The position numbers were made by a program, and so were the translations under genes. Below are positions 1 to 8,294 of a DNA stretch of 64,000 nucleotides, one piece after another (the first letter of the stretch is position 1; the number at the start of each line of letters is the position of its first letter). Under the pieces are notes generated by a model. That model did not search any database, was not told where the DNA came from, and worked only from the letters and a program-made list of their open reading frames with translations. Source of the stretch: Ideonella sp. MAG2 (GTDB lineage Bacteria; Pseudomonadota; Gammaproteobacteria; Burkholderiales; Burkholderiaceae_C); the NCBI GenBank assembly GCA_004359425.1, contig PTEU01000001.1:160069-224068 (forward strand). The letters run 5' to 3'.

Positions 1-387
1 GGCCTCGGCATCCTTGGCGGATCGGGTTTCGAAGTCGGGCAGGGGCCACACAGCAATGCTGTGAACTTCAAACGGATCGAGCACATTCATGGCCACCGCG
101 TCGGTGCGTTGGTTGGTCAGATGGCGACGAATCCGTGTGCCGAGACGCTCTTTGGTTTGGCCCACGTAAATGGGTTCATTGTCGTAGTCAAAAAAGGCAT
201 AAACGCCCCATTTGATTGACCCTAGGCGAACACCCTCTCCCGTCTGAAGCTGATAGGTCTGATCCAGAAAGCAGCCCAATGCCGTGCGCAGTTGTTCGGT
301 CTCGAACGGAAGCTCCGTGATGGCCAAGCTACCGCTACCGACCGTATCTACTGGAGTCTTCAGGCTTGATCTGACGGAGCGACTCAT
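1..387 (-). CDS. GIY-YIG restriction endonuclease, Eco29kI-like (partial, runs off the left edge)
   Basis: Probable type II restriction enzyme of the GIY-YIG nuclease superfamily; 129 codons are visible and the C-terminus lies outside the window. The core motif is clear: GVY at residues 61-63 and YVG at 74-76, ten residues apart, followed by R81 and R85 in RLGTRIRRH, where the family places its catalytic arginine. The start ATG overlaps the stop of the upstream methyltransferase as ATGA, so the two are probably translationally coupled. The Eco29kI-like assignment rests on this pairing with a C5 methyltransferase; the recognition site cannot be read from the sequence. A homing-type or repair GIY-YIG protein is less likely. 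Confidence 0.75.
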   Translation of the reverse strand, partial: MSRSVRSSLKTPVDTVGSGSLAITELPFETEQLRTALGCFLDQTYQLQTGEGVRLGSIKWGVYAFFDYDNEPIYVGQTKERLGTRIRRHLTNQRTDAVAMNVLDPFEVHSIAVWPLPDFETRSAKDAEA

Positions 388-1538
388 TGCGAAAATTTCA
401 GTCTGCTGCCCAGGCGCGGGATGGGAAGGCTTTGATTCGCCGAAATGATGGGACTCAGAATGTGCTTCTGAATGTGCTTCACGACAGGAACCACCACGCC
501 GTCACCCAGCAAATGGTAGGCGTCGTTGTAGCGCGCGGGCAGCACATAGTGATCGGGTAAGCCCATCAATCGCGCTGCTTCGCGGGGGGAGATGAGGCGG
601 CTGCGTATGTTAGGGCCATCCACGATCAAAATGGTCTGTCTGCTCGACCCCCCCGCTGGGGTTCTGAGACAACCCGCAACACCGTCAAATCTGACCTCCG
701 CACGTTGAACGTTGTCGCGCGTTCGGCGATACACCGTACCCGCCTTGATGGCCCCCAGGCGCTGTGCCTCGAGAACCTTGCGTCGGTTCGTGTCGGTCAT
801 CATGGCCAGCAATGCCTGAGTTTGTTGCGGGCTGTGCCACTTCACGCCGGTAGGCTCATGCTCCAAAACATCATCGAGCGTATGGAGGCGATGCTTCGGC
901 GTAGGTAGATTCAGCCATCGCCAATGATGCTTGATGGCCATAGGCAATCGGTGGTAAGCCCGAATGAGTGCGTCTGGATGCCAAGCAGGGGAAGGTTGCT
1001 CAGCGCAGAGGTCAGCGGGCAACTTCAACGCTGCATCCACGCCGAGAATAAACAGGCGCGGTCTAGATTGGGGCACAAAGTGGACTGCATCGATGACCAT
1101 GGCACCGACCATGTACCCTTCTTGGGTGATCGCACGCGCGATTTGTTCGAAGTCTTTGCCCTCGCGAGAGGTGAGGGCCCCGCAGACATTCTCAAGCACC
1201 ACCAGTCGAGGCTTTCTTCCCTCCACATTCAAGGCTCGGATGAGCCGCCAATATCCCCAAAAAGCGCCGCTTCTCTCACCCTGTAGGCCGTGACCGTTTC
1301 CAGCCAATGACAGGTCTTGGCAAGGAAAAGATCCCCAAGCCAAGTCCGCATGGCCGGGTAGTTGCGCCGTGGTGACATCAAACACGTCGCCGGTAAAGAG
1401 GTCGTTCTCCTGCCAGTTCGACGCATACGCGGCAGATTTTTTGCTGCAAATGTCATTGGCAAAAACACACTTCCAGTTCTCGCTCAAACCGGTGCGCGCC
1501 ATCCCGCCGCCTGCAAAGAATTCGTAGTAAGTGCGCAT
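384..1538 (-). CDS. DNA (cytosine-5-)-methyltransferase of a type II restriction-modification system
   Basis: C5-cytosine methyltransferase that would protect host DNA from the adjacent GIY-YIG nuclease. From the chosen start MRTYYEFFAGGG the motifs follow in order: FAGGG (motif I, SAM binding), the catalytic PCQ within GSFPCQDLS (motif IV), ENV (motif VI), QSRPR (motif VIII), a target-recognition stretch, and GDGVVVPVV near the C-terminus (motif X). The reading frame stays open 27 codons further upstream, but that extension has no family character and covers a LexA-like box and a -10-like hexamer, so the ATG at 1538 is preferred. The gene comes first in the operon and its stop overlaps the nuclease start. 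Confidence 0.9.
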   Translation of the reverse strand: MRTYYEFFAGGGMARTGLSENWKCVFANDICSKKSAAYASNWQENDLFTGDVFDVTTAQLPGHADLAWGSFPCQDLSLAGNGHGLQGERSGAFWGYWRLIRALNVEGRKPRLVVLENVCGALTSREGKDFEQIARAITQEGYMVGAMVIDAVHFVPQSRPRLFILGVDAALKLPADLCAEQPSPAWHPDALIRAYHRLPMAIKHHWRWLNLPTPKHRLHTLDDVLEHEPTGVKWHSPQQTQALLAMMTDTNRRKVLEAQRLGAIKAGTVYRRTRDNVQRAEVRFDGVAGCLRTPAGGSSRQTILIVDGPNIRSRLISPREAARLMGLPDHYVLPARYNDAYHLLGDGVVVPVVKHIQKHILSPIISANQSLPIPRLGSRLKFSQ

Positions 1539-1557
1539 AAAGATCCTGAGCCTATCA

Positions 1558-1580
1558 CTGTGTTTGCATACAGCAGTATA
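1558..1580 (-). promoter_or_regulatory. LexA-like box next to a -10-like hexamer upstream of the R-M operon
   Basis: Positions 1558-1573 read CTGT, eight bases, ACAG, which matches the LexA (SOS) operator core used in proteobacteria. On the minus strand a TATACT hexamer at 1575-1580 sits just upstream of it, so a bound repressor would cover the probable transcription start of the methyltransferase-nuclease operon. No convincing -35 is seen. The match is exact for the half-sites, but such a motif can occur by chance. Confidence 0.45.
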
Positions 1581-1739
1581 GGTTCTTGATGTTGTTCGTG
1601 GTGAGTGTAGGGGGATCAACTGACTTCATTGTGCGCCGTCGGTTCTTGGCCCACCGCTCCACCACAGTTTGCGATTCCACCCGTCAAAGGCACCTCGTGC
1701 TCCGCTTGAAAGGCCAAAAAAAATCCCCACCTTGATGCG

Positions 1740-2234
1740 ATGAACGACACCTTGCTTTGGGCGCTCAGCGCTGGCCTTGTCCTCCTCGGCTTTGCGGGCA
1801 TTGTCTTGCCCGCCTTGCCCGGCACTTTGTTGGTCTGGGCCGGCTTGCTGCTGGCGGCCTGGATTGACGACTTCCAGCGCATCGGCGGCTGGCCCATGGC
1901 CGCCATCACGGTCATGGCTCTTATCGCCTGGGCTTTGGACTATGTCGCAGGCCTGATGGGCGCGCGCCACTTGGGCGCCAGCAAGCAGGCCTTGATCGGT
2001 GCGGCCCTGGGCACCGTGGTGGGCCTGTTCATGGGCCTGGTCGGCGTGTTCTTCATGCCCTTGGTCGGCGCGGCCGTGGGCGAATACCTGGCCCGCCGCG
2101 ACCACCCCGACGCCGCCCCCCAAGCCCTCAAGGTCGGCGTTGGCACCTGGGTGGGCATGCTGGTGGGCATGCTAGCCAAGTTTGTGCTGGCCTTTGTGAT
2201 GATCGGTGTGGCGGTGGCGGCTTACCTGTGGTGA
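1740..2234 (+). CDS. DUF456 family membrane protein
   Basis: A 164-residue, very hydrophobic, glycine- and alanine-rich protein with the pattern of the DUF456 family: an N-terminal pair of membrane segments (about residues 8-45), then central and C-terminal glycine-zipper-like segments containing GALGTVVGLFMGL and GVGTWVGMLVGML. It is expected in the inner membrane; its function is not known. It is transcribed divergently from the R-M operon and followed by the vapB gene. The start ATG is the first in frame, and the length is normal for the family. Confidence 0.85.
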   Translation: MNDTLLWALSAGLVLLGFAGIVLPALPGTLLVWAGLLLAAWIDDFQRIGGWPMAAITVMALIAWALDYVAGLMGARHLGASKQALIGAALGTVVGLFMGLVGVFFMPLVGAAVGEYLARRDHPDAAPQALKVGVGTWVGMLVGMLAKFVLAFVMIGVAVAAYLW

Positions 2235-2327
2235 GACGCGGTGTGGGCAAGCTGCATTTCGACAAGAGTTCTTGGACAGCGGGCATGATGGCTTAAATCA
2301 TCGATATCTACCAGCGAGAGGGCACCC

Positions 2328-2561
2328 ATGGACATTGCACGCATCTTCCAATCCGGTCGCAGTCAGGCCGTTCGTCTGCCCAAGGAGTACCGCTTTGAAG
2401 GCACCGAAGTGGCGGTCAAGCATTTCGGCAATGGTGTGCTGCTCTTGCCCTTGAATGACCCGTGGCAAACCATGGAGGACGGCTTGGCGGCTTTCGAAGC
2501 GGGCTTTGTCCTGAGCCGCGAACAGCCCGCAGCGAAGGAGCGCGATGAGATCAAGCCATGA
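2328..2561 (+). CDS. vapB: VapB-type antitoxin (AbrB/SpoVT fold)
   Basis: A 77-residue protein with the swapped-hairpin AbrB N-terminus typical of VapB antitoxins (IFQSGRSQAVRLPKEYRF), followed by an acidic, flexible C-terminal half that would bind and neutralise VapC. An AGCGAGAGG stretch about ten bases upstream of the ATG can act as a ribosome-binding site. Its stop overlaps the start of the downstream vapC remnant as ATGA, the usual arrangement in vapBC operons. The partner toxin is gutted, so this antitoxin is probably an orphan relic, although its own frame is intact. Confidence 0.85.
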   Translation: MDIARIFQSGRSQAVRLPKEYRFEGTEVAVKHFGNGVLLLPLNDPWQTMEDGLAAFEAGFVLSREQPAAKERDEIKP

Positions 2562-2698
2562 TCTTGCGCTACGCCCCTATCTGCCACTTCATCAACGTCA
2601 GGCCCGCCAGCAAGGGCACCATGCTGGTCACCAACAACACGCGAGAGTTCGCCAAGGTACCGGGCCTCTTGCTCGACAACTGGGTCGAGCCTGACTGA
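2558..2698 (+). pseudogene. vapC: vapC toxin remnant with the centre deleted
   Basis: A 46-codon frame that begins like VapC (MILRY) and ends like VapC (LVTNNTREFAKVPGLLLDNWVEPD), but nearly all of the PIN domain between them is gone; full-length VapC proteins are about 130-140 residues. The N-terminal metal-binding DTN motif normally found around residues 5-8 is also missing, so no ribonuclease activity is expected. The ATG overlaps the vapB stop as ATGA. The two ends are still in frame, as though an internal stretch was cut out. Confidence 0.8.
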
Positions 2699-2711
2699 GC
2701 CCAACGCTGCA

Positions 2712-3392
2712 TCAGGGCTTCGGCGTCGCCGGTGGCAATGAACCCACCCCCGGCAAATGCTGCCCCGAGGTCACCCCCATCGACACATAGATGCTGGTCA
2801 GCCCGTCCACGCCCACATCCGCCGCTTGTACCCAGGCTTCAGGCACATAGATGAGGGCGCCGCCCACGGGCACGGGGGCGGTGGGCACGAGCACCGCCAA
2901 GTAGGGCGCACCGCCCACCAGCACGGGCTCGGGGGATGACAGCAAGCCCAGCACCGCAGCGGCTTGGCCGGGGCCGCCAAAGTGCAGCCAAACTGGGCTC
3001 ATCGAACGTGTGCCTTGCTCGTCGCGCTGCGACATCAGGCCCACCAGCTTTTGCGCCATGTCGTAGATGTGGCGCACCACGGGGATGCGCTGCATCACCG
3101 CGTTCAGGCCTTCCAGCAGCACCGGCTGCAAGCGCGTTTGCACCAGCACGCCCAGGGCCATGATGCTGAGCAGCACCAGGCCTAAGCCCAGCAAATAGCC
3201 CACCACTTCCGAGCCGCTGACATCCAGGCCCAAGCTGATCAGCGCCTTGCCAAACAAGCTGGTGGGGCCCAGCCAGGCATAGATCAGGCGCACGGCCCAG
3301 ACCAAGATGCCCACGGTGGCGGCCAGAGGCAGGGCAGCCAAGAGGCCCGTCAAAAACACATTCGCCAAGCGGCGCAAGCCCGGTTTGATCAT
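2712..3392 (-). CDS. DUF502 family inner-membrane protein
   Basis: A 226-residue protein with two N-terminal membrane segments (about residues 12-40 and 62-85), then the soluble DUF502 core with IPVVRHIYDMAQKLV, a VLVPTAPVPVGG motif and a short proline-rich tail. Its function is unknown; the family is common in proteobacteria. Its ATG overlaps the stop of the recJ remnant upstream as ATGA, so the two genes form one transcription unit. Length and domain order look complete. Confidence 0.88.
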   Translation of the reverse strand: MIKPGLRRLANVFLTGLLAALPLAATVGILVWAVRLIYAWLGPTSLFGKALISLGLDVSGSEVVGYLLGLGLVLLSIMALGVLVQTRLQPVLLEGLNAVMQRIPVVRHIYDMAQKLVGLMSQRDEQGTRSMSPVWLHFGGPGQAAAVLGLLSSPEPVLVGGAPYLAVLVPTAPVPVGGALIYVPEAWVQAADVGVDGLTSIYVSMGVTSGQHLPGVGSLPPATPKP

Positions 3393-4899
3393 TGCGCGGC
3401 CTCCACCACCATCTGCACTCTTTGTTGGCCTTGGAACTCATCGACGCTGAGCCTATAGGCCAAGCGCACGCGGTCGGGCACCGGGTCGGTGTGGCCAAAC
3501 CAAATGGCGTCGCGCAGCGTGCCTTGCGGGCCGCCGTGGCGCACGCGCAGTTTCAGGTGCTTCTCGGCCACCAAGCGTTGTTGCACCACGTCCACCTCGT
3601 CGCAAAACACGGGTGCCGGAAAGCCCTGGCCCCAGACCACGTCGTCCAAGGTCTGCACGGTCTCCGCATTGAAGTACTGCAGCGGCAGCGGGCCATCGGT
3701 GGCCACGGTGCGGGTCAGTGCGGCGGCGTCCAGCCACTCGCGGGCCACTTGCTGCAGCGCTTGGTCAAAGGTGTCCACATCTTCTTCGGCCAAGGTGCAG
3801 CCGGCGGCCATGGCGTGGCCACCAAAGCGCTTGAGCAGACCGGGGTGGCGCTTGGTCACCAGGTCCAGCGCGTCGCGCAAATGAAAGCCGGGGATGGAGC
3901 GGCCCGAGCCTTTGAGCAAGCCATCGCTGCCCAGGGCTAACACAAAGGTGGGCCGGTGCAGGCGGTCTTTGAGGCGGCCCGCGACGATGCCCACCACGCC
4001 CTCGTGGAACTCGGGGTCAAACAGCACCAGGGCCGGGGGCGGGTCGCCTTCGGGCATCAGGTGCTCCAGCGCGGCTTCGGCCTGCTCGCGCATGCCAGCC
4101 TCCACATTGCGGCGCTCGCGGTTGATGGCATCCAGTTGCTGGGCCAGCTCTTGGGCGCGGCCGGGGCTGTCGGTCAGCAGGCATTCGATGCCCAAAGTCA
4201 TGTCGGCCAGGCGGCCGGCGGCATTGATTGGGCTGCGTCAAAGGCGCCGCGTGTGCGCAGCTCAGCCCGGGTGGCCAGCAGCACATAAAACATCACGCCC
4301 ACACCGGCCAGGGCTTTGCTTTCAAAGCCGCAATCCGGCTGGTTGGGGTTGACGATCACATCTGCGTCCGGCAACAGCACCGCGCCCTCGACCAAGGCGG
4401 GCAGGTGGTGGTCGGTCACCAGCACCTGCATGCCCAAGGCCTTGGCGCGCGCCACGCCCGCATGGCTGGCAATGCCGTTGTCCACGGTGATCAAGACCTG
4501 CGGCTGGCACTGGGCCTGGGCGAGGTCGACGATGGTGGGTGTCAGGCCATAGCCGTGCACGGCGCGGTCGGGCACCACATAGTGCAGGTGCTCCGCACGC
4601 GCCCCCAACATGGCCAATCCGCGCAGGGCCACGGCGCAGGCGGTGGCGCCGTCGCAGTCGTAGTCGGCCACCACACACAGGCGCAGGCCTTGTTGAACGG
4701 CATCCGCCAGCAGGCGGGCGGCAGCGTCGCAGCCCTTGAGCTGTGAGGGCGGCAGCAAGCGCGCCAGGTTGTCGTCCAGGTCGTCGGCGCTCTTGATGCC
4801 GCGTGCGGCAAACAAGCGGGCCAGCAGCGGGTGAAGGCCGCTTTGCTCCAGGGCAAAGGCGGTGCGGGGGGCGGTCTCTCGGACGGCGAGTTGAACCAT
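3389..4899 (-). pseudogene. recJ: recJ, single-strand-specific 5'-3' exonuclease, broken by an internal deletion with frameshift
   Basis: RecJ trims 5' ends in recombination and mismatch repair. The N-terminal piece has DHH-family motifs VVADYDCDGATA and VTDHHLP; it then leaves frame and stops at about 4198. The other reading frame resumes at INAAGRLADMTLGIECLL and continues through the C-terminal DHHA1 and nucleic-acid-binding part (GGHAMAAGCTL) to 3389. The pieces meet near 4228-4231. About 60-70 residues that normally lie between them, including the fourth catalytic motif of the DHH domain, are absent. An intact RecJ is about 565-575 residues. MVQLAVRE is the preferred start. No functional RecJ can come from this locus as written. 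Confidence 0.88.
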
Positions 4900-5091
4900 A
4901 GGGGCGGTACTTTCTTTAGGCCAACAAAGAGCTGCTGTCAATCTCAGGGCAGAGGAAGACCCCGCTTAGGCACCTGCCTAGTATCAGCCCCGACATCTGA
5001 TCAGAGCTCCAAGCCAGAGCCGTATATGGGGGACGCATCCGATGGGCTGTCATCACACTAAGACTCATCATCAATTGGAAGGATAAACATC

Positions 5092-5658
5092 ATGAAGACT
5101 CATTACATCGCCTCTGCCGTGCTGGCCGCCCTGTGCCTGGGCAGCATGTCGGCCACTGCGGCCATTAAGTCGGGCAAGTTCAGAACCGAGTCCAACCTGC
5201 CCGCCGTGCGGACTGGAACGCCTTTGGTACTGAGTGCCACGGCGCAATTGAATGCGGCTGCCGACGAATTGACCGGCGCAAACTTGCTGTCCAACCCCGA
5301 CGCCTGGGGCGGTGGCATTGTCCATATGGATCTGGACAAAGCCACCAATATCCTGACCTTGAAGGCGCAAGACAGTTGGGACTTCCAGACCTTTCATGCC
5401 CAGGTTCTGAGCATGAAGTTCACGGAGGCCAATGAGTCCGTCTGCGGCATCAGCTACCTGGATGGAGCCATTACCACACCCGATATTGCACCGACCGTGA
5501 CCTTTGCCGACACCGGCGTGGCCGTCAGTTATGCGGTGCAGGATGTGCCTGGTTTCGCCTATTTCAACTTCGTTGCTGGCGGCACGGCACGCTTCCAAAT
5601 TCAAACCTGCGTCCCAACTGCCGCTCAGCAAGCACCGGCTGCTGGCCGCAACCGCTGA
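5092..5658 (+). CDS. Secreted protein of unknown function
   Basis: A 188-residue protein with a clear Sec signal peptide (MKTHYIASAVLAALCLGSMS, cleavage after ATAA). The mature part is rich in threonine, alanine and aspartate and looks mostly beta-stranded; it has two widely spaced cysteines (CGISYLD and QTCVPT) that could form a disulphide. I do not recognise the family. A GGAAGG motif before the ATG is a good ribosome-binding site. It is divergent from recJ. The tail QQAPAAGRNR ends two bases before the stop of the convergent phosphoglycerate-mutase-like gene, so the C-terminus may not be original. Confidence 0.7.
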   Translation: MKTHYIASAVLAALCLGSMSATAAIKSGKFRTESNLPAVRTGTPLVLSATAQLNAAADELTGANLLSNPDAWGGGIVHMDLDKATNILTLKAQDSWDFQTFHAQVLSMKFTEANESVCGISYLDGAITTPDIAPTVTFADTGVAVSYAVQDVPGFAYFNFVAGGTARFQIQTCVPTAAQQAPAAGRNR

Positions 5659-5660
5659 GC

Positions 5661-6599
5661 TCACAGCGCCATCAGCACCGTGGCGGCGGCGGGCTTGGCA
5701 GCCCACCAACGCCGCCACAGGCCCCCGCGAGCAGCTTGGGTGAGCCAGGTCTGGGCGTGCCGCTCGCCGCACAAGGTGAGCGTCAGCGGTGCGCCCGCTT
5801 TGTGTTCGGCCAGCAGGGGCTTGAACAGCGTTGCATCCAGCGCATGCCAAGCCTCTGCCCAAGCTGCCCAGTCTTCGGCCAGCAAGGGGGCGCGCAATGT
5901 CTCTACACATTGCGCGGCATTGGGTGTTCCCCACTGCGGCGGTGCAGAGCCTGTGCCGCTGAGCCAGAAGGAGTTCAGCGGCAACAAGCCCTGGGCGTCG
6001 CGGGCCTGATTCAAGGGGTGGCTGTGCAGCAGCATCTGTACCTCGGCCTGGAGTCGGCGCAGGCGTCGTGCGGCTTGTGGGGGGCCTAACCACAGGTCCA
6101 CATTGCGGCCTATCACTCGGTCTAACGAGGCCGTGGGTAGGTGGGCCAGGCTCTCATGCTCCGCCAGCCATTGCAGGGGCGTGCACCAATGCAGGCGGAT
6201 GCCGTCTTCTTCAAACAAGGGCCGCACGGCCTCAAAGGCTGCGCGTGAGCTGGCCTCGTCCAAGGCCAAATCCGCCGGGTTGAGCAATGAAAACTGCTCG
6301 GTACCCGCATGCCAATGCGCGGGGCTCACCAAGGCCCAGCCGCTGCCAGGGGGAGGGGCCAAGCCTGCGGCATGCGCTGCTTGGGCAGCCAAAGGAATCA
6401 ATCCGTCTTGCACTTCCCAGCCGCAGGCACGGGCCCAGGCGCGCTCATGAGGGGGGTTCAGGCTGTACTCGTCGCCCTCGTCCGGTGCCTGGGCGTGCAG
6501 CCGTGCCAACAGGGCTTCCAAATGCGGGAGTTGCAGCGTGCCCAGGGTGTGCAGGGCCGCTTCCGAGGTCGCGGAGGCAAAGGCCAAGATCAGATGCCG
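5661..6599 (-). pseudogene. RpfE-type phosphoglycerate-mutase-like protein lacking its start
   Basis: The minus-strand frame from HLILAFASATSE to AAATVLMAL (about 310 residues) resembles a protein conserved in Burkholderiales near recJ and lolC, often annotated as a cofactor-independent phosphoglycerate mutase or RpfE-type regulatory protein. The codon that should be the initiator reads CGG at 6597-6599, and upstream sequence changes abruptly into antisense lolC. The sequence break therefore falls at the first codon, so promoter, ribosome-binding site and start are missing. The body shows no internal lesion. Role unknown; the family name is from memory. Confidence 0.6.
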
Positions 6600-7634
6600 G
6601 GGGGGTACCTGGCCGATTGGCAAGCGCTGGCCCAAGAGGCCAAGCAGGAACCGCTGGTCAAGGCGGCGGCACCCTTTGTCTCCAGCCCCTCGCTGTTGGC
6701 CCGGGGCGAGACCATGAACGGCGTGCTGGTACGCGGCATCTTGCCCGAGGCAGAACAACACATCACGGGCCTGGCCGCCAAGATGAAGGCTGACGGCGTG
6801 CTGGACCAGCTCCAGCCCGGCGCCTGGCGCATCGTCATCGGCGTGGACCTGGCCCGCGCGCTGGACGTGAAAGTGGGCGAAACCGTCAACATCATCACCC
6901 CCGGCATTCAAATGACCCCAGCCGGTGGCATGCCCACCATGCGCAAGTTCACCGTGGCCGGCATCTTCAATGTCGGGCACTTTGAGTACGACAACACCTT
7001 GGTGATGATGCACATTGAGGATGCCGCCCGGCTTTATCGCACCGGCGGCCCACAAGGCATTCAGCTTCGCCTGACAGACGTGCATGAAGCCCGCGCCACC
7101 GGCTTTCGCTTGGCCGACATGCTCGGTCCTAAAGTCATTGTCAGGGACTGGACGCGCACCAAAGCGCAGTGGTACGACGCCGTGCAGATCGAGAAGCGCA
7201 TGATGGGCATCATCCTGACGCTGATCGTCGCTGTGGCGGCTTTCAATTTGGTCTCGACGCTGGTGATGACAGTCACCGACAAGCGCGCCGACATTGCCAT
7301 CTTGCGCACCCTGGGCGCCAGCCCGCGCTCCATCATGGGCATCTTCATGGTCCAAGGTGCTGCCGCCGGCATCATCGGCACGCTGTCCGGCGTGGGCTTG
7401 GGGCTGCTGGTGGCCTTCAACGTGGATGTGATCGTTCCCTTCATCGAGCGCCTGCTGGGCGTGGCCTTTTTGCCGGGCAACCTCTATCTGGTGACCAAGA
7501 TGCCCAGCGACCCGCAGTGGGCCGACATTGGCCCCATCACCGTCATCTCTTTGACCTTGGCCTTTTTGGCCACGCTCTACCCCAGTTGGCGAGCCAGCCG
7601 CGTGAACCCAGCGGAGGCCCTGCGCTATGAATAA
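6600..7634 (+). pseudogene. lolC: lolC/lolE lipoprotein-release permease lacking its N-terminus
   Basis: LolC/E permeases work with LolD to extract outer-membrane lipoproteins from the inner membrane. The preserved part starts around DWQALAQEAK, contains the periplasmic domain (LLARGETMNGVLVRGILP, VAGIFNVGHFEYD) and the last three membrane segments with the MacB/FtsX-like permease domain (DKRADIAILRTLGASP), and ends in NPAEALRYE. About 80-110 N-terminal residues with the first transmembrane helix are missing, as is a start codon. The left boundary coincides with the lost start of the divergent mutase-like gene, so one deletion could explain both. The stop overlaps the start of lolD. Confidence 0.85.
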
Positions 7635-7700
7635 AGACATCGTTCTGGCTGCCACCCAGTTGCACAAGCGCTTCACCGAAGGCCCGCTGGATGTGGAAGT
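7627..7700 (+). pseudogene. lolD: lolD 5' fragment (ABC transporter ATPase, about 25 codons left)
   Basis: The frame begins MNKDIVLAATQLHKRFTEGP, which matches the N-terminus of LolD, the ATPase that powers lipoprotein release. It overlaps the lolC stop by eight bases, as in intact lol operons. After about 24 codons the similarity stops and the sequence continues as the middle of tatD in another frame; the lolD frame closes at 7713. Walker A, the signature motif and Walker B are all absent, so nothing functional remains. Confidence 0.75.
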
Positions 7701-8294
7701 AACCAGGCCCTGAGCCGATGGAAGGACGACCCGCGCTTGGTGGCCGTGGGCGAGATCGGGCTGGACTTTTTTGTGCCGGGCCTGGACCCCCTCCTGCAAG
7801 AACACTTCTACATGGCGCAGCTCAAGCTGGCCCGCCAGCATGGCCTGCCCGTCATCTTGCATGTGCGGCGCTCAGCCGATGGCTTGCTCAAGGGCTTGCG
7901 GCGGCACGAGGTGGTGGGCGGCATCGCCCACGCCTTCAATGCCAGCGATGCGCAAACAACGCAGTTTGTGAGGCGAGGATTTGCCTTGGGGTTTGGCGGT
8001 GCCATGACCTTTGAGCGCGCGCTGCAGATCCGCCACTTGGCCCGCAGCGTGCCCGAGACCGCGCTGGTGCTGGAGACGGATGCGCCGGACATTCCGCCGC
8101 ATTGGCTCTACCGCACCGCCGCCCAGCGGCAAACAGGCCAAGACAGCAGGCGCAACGAACCGGCGGAGCTGCCCCGCATCGCCCAGACTCTGGCTGAGCT
8201 GCGCGGTTGGAGCTTGGCCCACACCGCGGCCCTTACTACCGCCAATGCTTGCCGCGTGTTGCCGCGCTTGAGGGCGCTGTGCGGCCATGGCTGA
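7701..8294 (+). pseudogene. tatD-family metal-dependent hydrolase lacking its N-terminus
   Basis: TatD enzymes are metal-dependent deoxyribonucleases with a TIM-barrel amidohydrolase fold. The frame from NQALSRWKDDPRLVAVGEIGLDFF to the C-terminus carries several family motifs: GEIGLDF, the histidine of VILHVRR, GGIAHAFNAS and the ETDAPDI metal-binding site. The first 70-80 residues, with the HxHxD metal motif, are missing; the upstream sequence is the lolD fragment. A GTG at 7737 could start translation, but the product would lack part of the metal centre. Its last codons overlap the next gene by eight bases. Confidence 0.82.

Noticed and set aside
5661-7862. A 733-codon minus-strand open frame taken as one gene
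   Set aside because: Only the last 310 or so residues resemble a protein; the rest is antisense of lolC, lolD and tatD. The apparent long gene is made by the sequence junction near 6600.
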